Below are positions 63,794 through 64,000 of a stretch of 64,000 nucleotides of DNA, one piece after another. Source of the stretch: Marinicauda salina (GTDB lineage: Bacteria; Pseudomonadota; Alphaproteobacteria; Caulobacterales; Maricaulaceae). The first letter of the stretch is position 1. Each line of letters begins with the position of its first letter. The stretch covers positions 248,001 through 312,000 of the forward strand of contig NZ_QEXV01000001.1 of assembly GCF_003122085.1 (NCBI RefSeq). The letters are read 5' to 3'. The translations under genes were made by a program, and so were the position numbers. The notes under the pieces are model-generated. The model was not told the origin of the DNA. It ran no database searches and worked only from the letters and a program-made list of their open reading frames with translations.

Positions 63794-64000
63794 CTAGCCG
63801 TCGAGCCCCTTGCGCGCGCGGCGACCCAGGCGCGCCGCCTCGAAAAGCGCGCCGACCGCGGCGACCTCGACGGTGAAAAGCGCCATCTGGGCCGCGCTCA
63901 GCTGCGGCAGCACGCCGGCCGCCTGGAGTCCCATGCCGATCGCGACGCCGGCGGCGGCCATCACGGCGCCGCCTCGGGCGACTCCGGTGAGCACGGCGCG
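63794..64000 (-). CDS. Membrane-like hypothetical protein, N-terminus possibly beyond the window
   Basis: At least 66 residues, with one or two hydrophobic stretches (Met-Ala-Ala-Ala-Gly-Val-Ala-Ile-Gly and Ala-Leu-Phe-Thr-Val-Glu-Val-Ala) and a basic end (Arg-Arg-Ala-Arg-Lys-Gly). The frame stays open to the window edge, so the true start (a GTG at 63994 is possible) may be outside. No family recognised. Confidence 0.45.
   Translation of the reverse strand, partial: RAVLTGVARGGAVMAAAGVAIGMGLQAAGVLPQLSAAQMALFTVEVAAVGALFEAARLGRRARKGLDG

Overview
This window is a GC-rich chromosomal stretch from an alphaproteobacterium. The evidence is the ArsR type, the DUF484-xerC pair, zapE next to mdh, sdh in the order C-D-A-B, a ccmABCDG cluster and the succinyl-CoA synthetase / 2-oxoglutarate dehydrogenase run sucCDAB. 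A Caulobacterales/Maricaulales-like lineage is my inference from gene content; no rRNA or tRNA gene is present to anchor it. Most of the window is core genome, unusually rich in central carbon metabolism: mdh (17-18 kb), sdhCDAB (31-34 kb), acnA (38.7-41.3 kb) and sucCDAB (56.8-63.7 kb).

Layout. 0-3.1 kb: two small membrane/secreted genes, then a 1,895-bp AT-richer insert carrying one gene and bounded by perfect 28-bp direct repeats that coincide with the 3' end of priA. 3-11 kb: priA, DUF484-xerC, a large lipoprotein, a class A PBP and small envelope proteins. 11-16 kb: a glycerophosphodiesterase lipoprotein, an epoxide-hydrolase-like enzyme, a RarD-type permease. 16-19.4 kb: asd, mdh, zapE with a tiny coupled membrane ORF. 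19.7-26.2 kb: thioesterase plus Fe-alcohol dehydrogenase, a membrane-tethered alpha/beta hydrolase, mmsA, an Inh-like secreted protein. 26.2-28.2 kb: an arsenic operon arsR-arsC-acr3. 28.2-29.6 kb: an AT-richer islet with zinc-ribbon, small membrane and DUF3800 genes. 29.7-44.4 kb: acyltransferase, sdhCDAB, amidohydrolase, SDR, DUF885 peptidase-like protein, acnA and ccmABCDG. 44.4-56.7 kb: a mixed region (MarR with a polylysine tail, Nudix, HpcH/HpaI lyase with ArsC-like protein, a pyridoxal-kinase/DUF429 fusion, beta-lactamase-like hydrolase, cold-shock protein, TspO, GNAT, Usp, LytTR regulator, DUF2306, MFS). 56.8-63.8 kb: sucCDAB with promoter and terminator.

The TCA genes supply fumarate, malate, oxaloacetate, isocitrate and succinyl-CoA interconversions; electrons from SdhCDAB enter the quinone pool, and CcmABCDG serves cytochrome c maturation for the same respiratory chain (ccmE, ccmF and ccmH are not in the window). 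Likely promoters can be read upstream of sdhC, acnA and sucC.

Intergenic DNA carries at least four families of palindromic repeats, several at convergent gene junctions. The most unusual items are the one-gene insert at the priA 3' end, the DUF3800/zinc-ribbon islet, the kinase-DUF429 fusion, the loss of one zinc site in PriA and the polylysine tail of the MarR protein. No CRISPR array, transposase, integrase other than XerC, or plasmid/phage replication gene was found.
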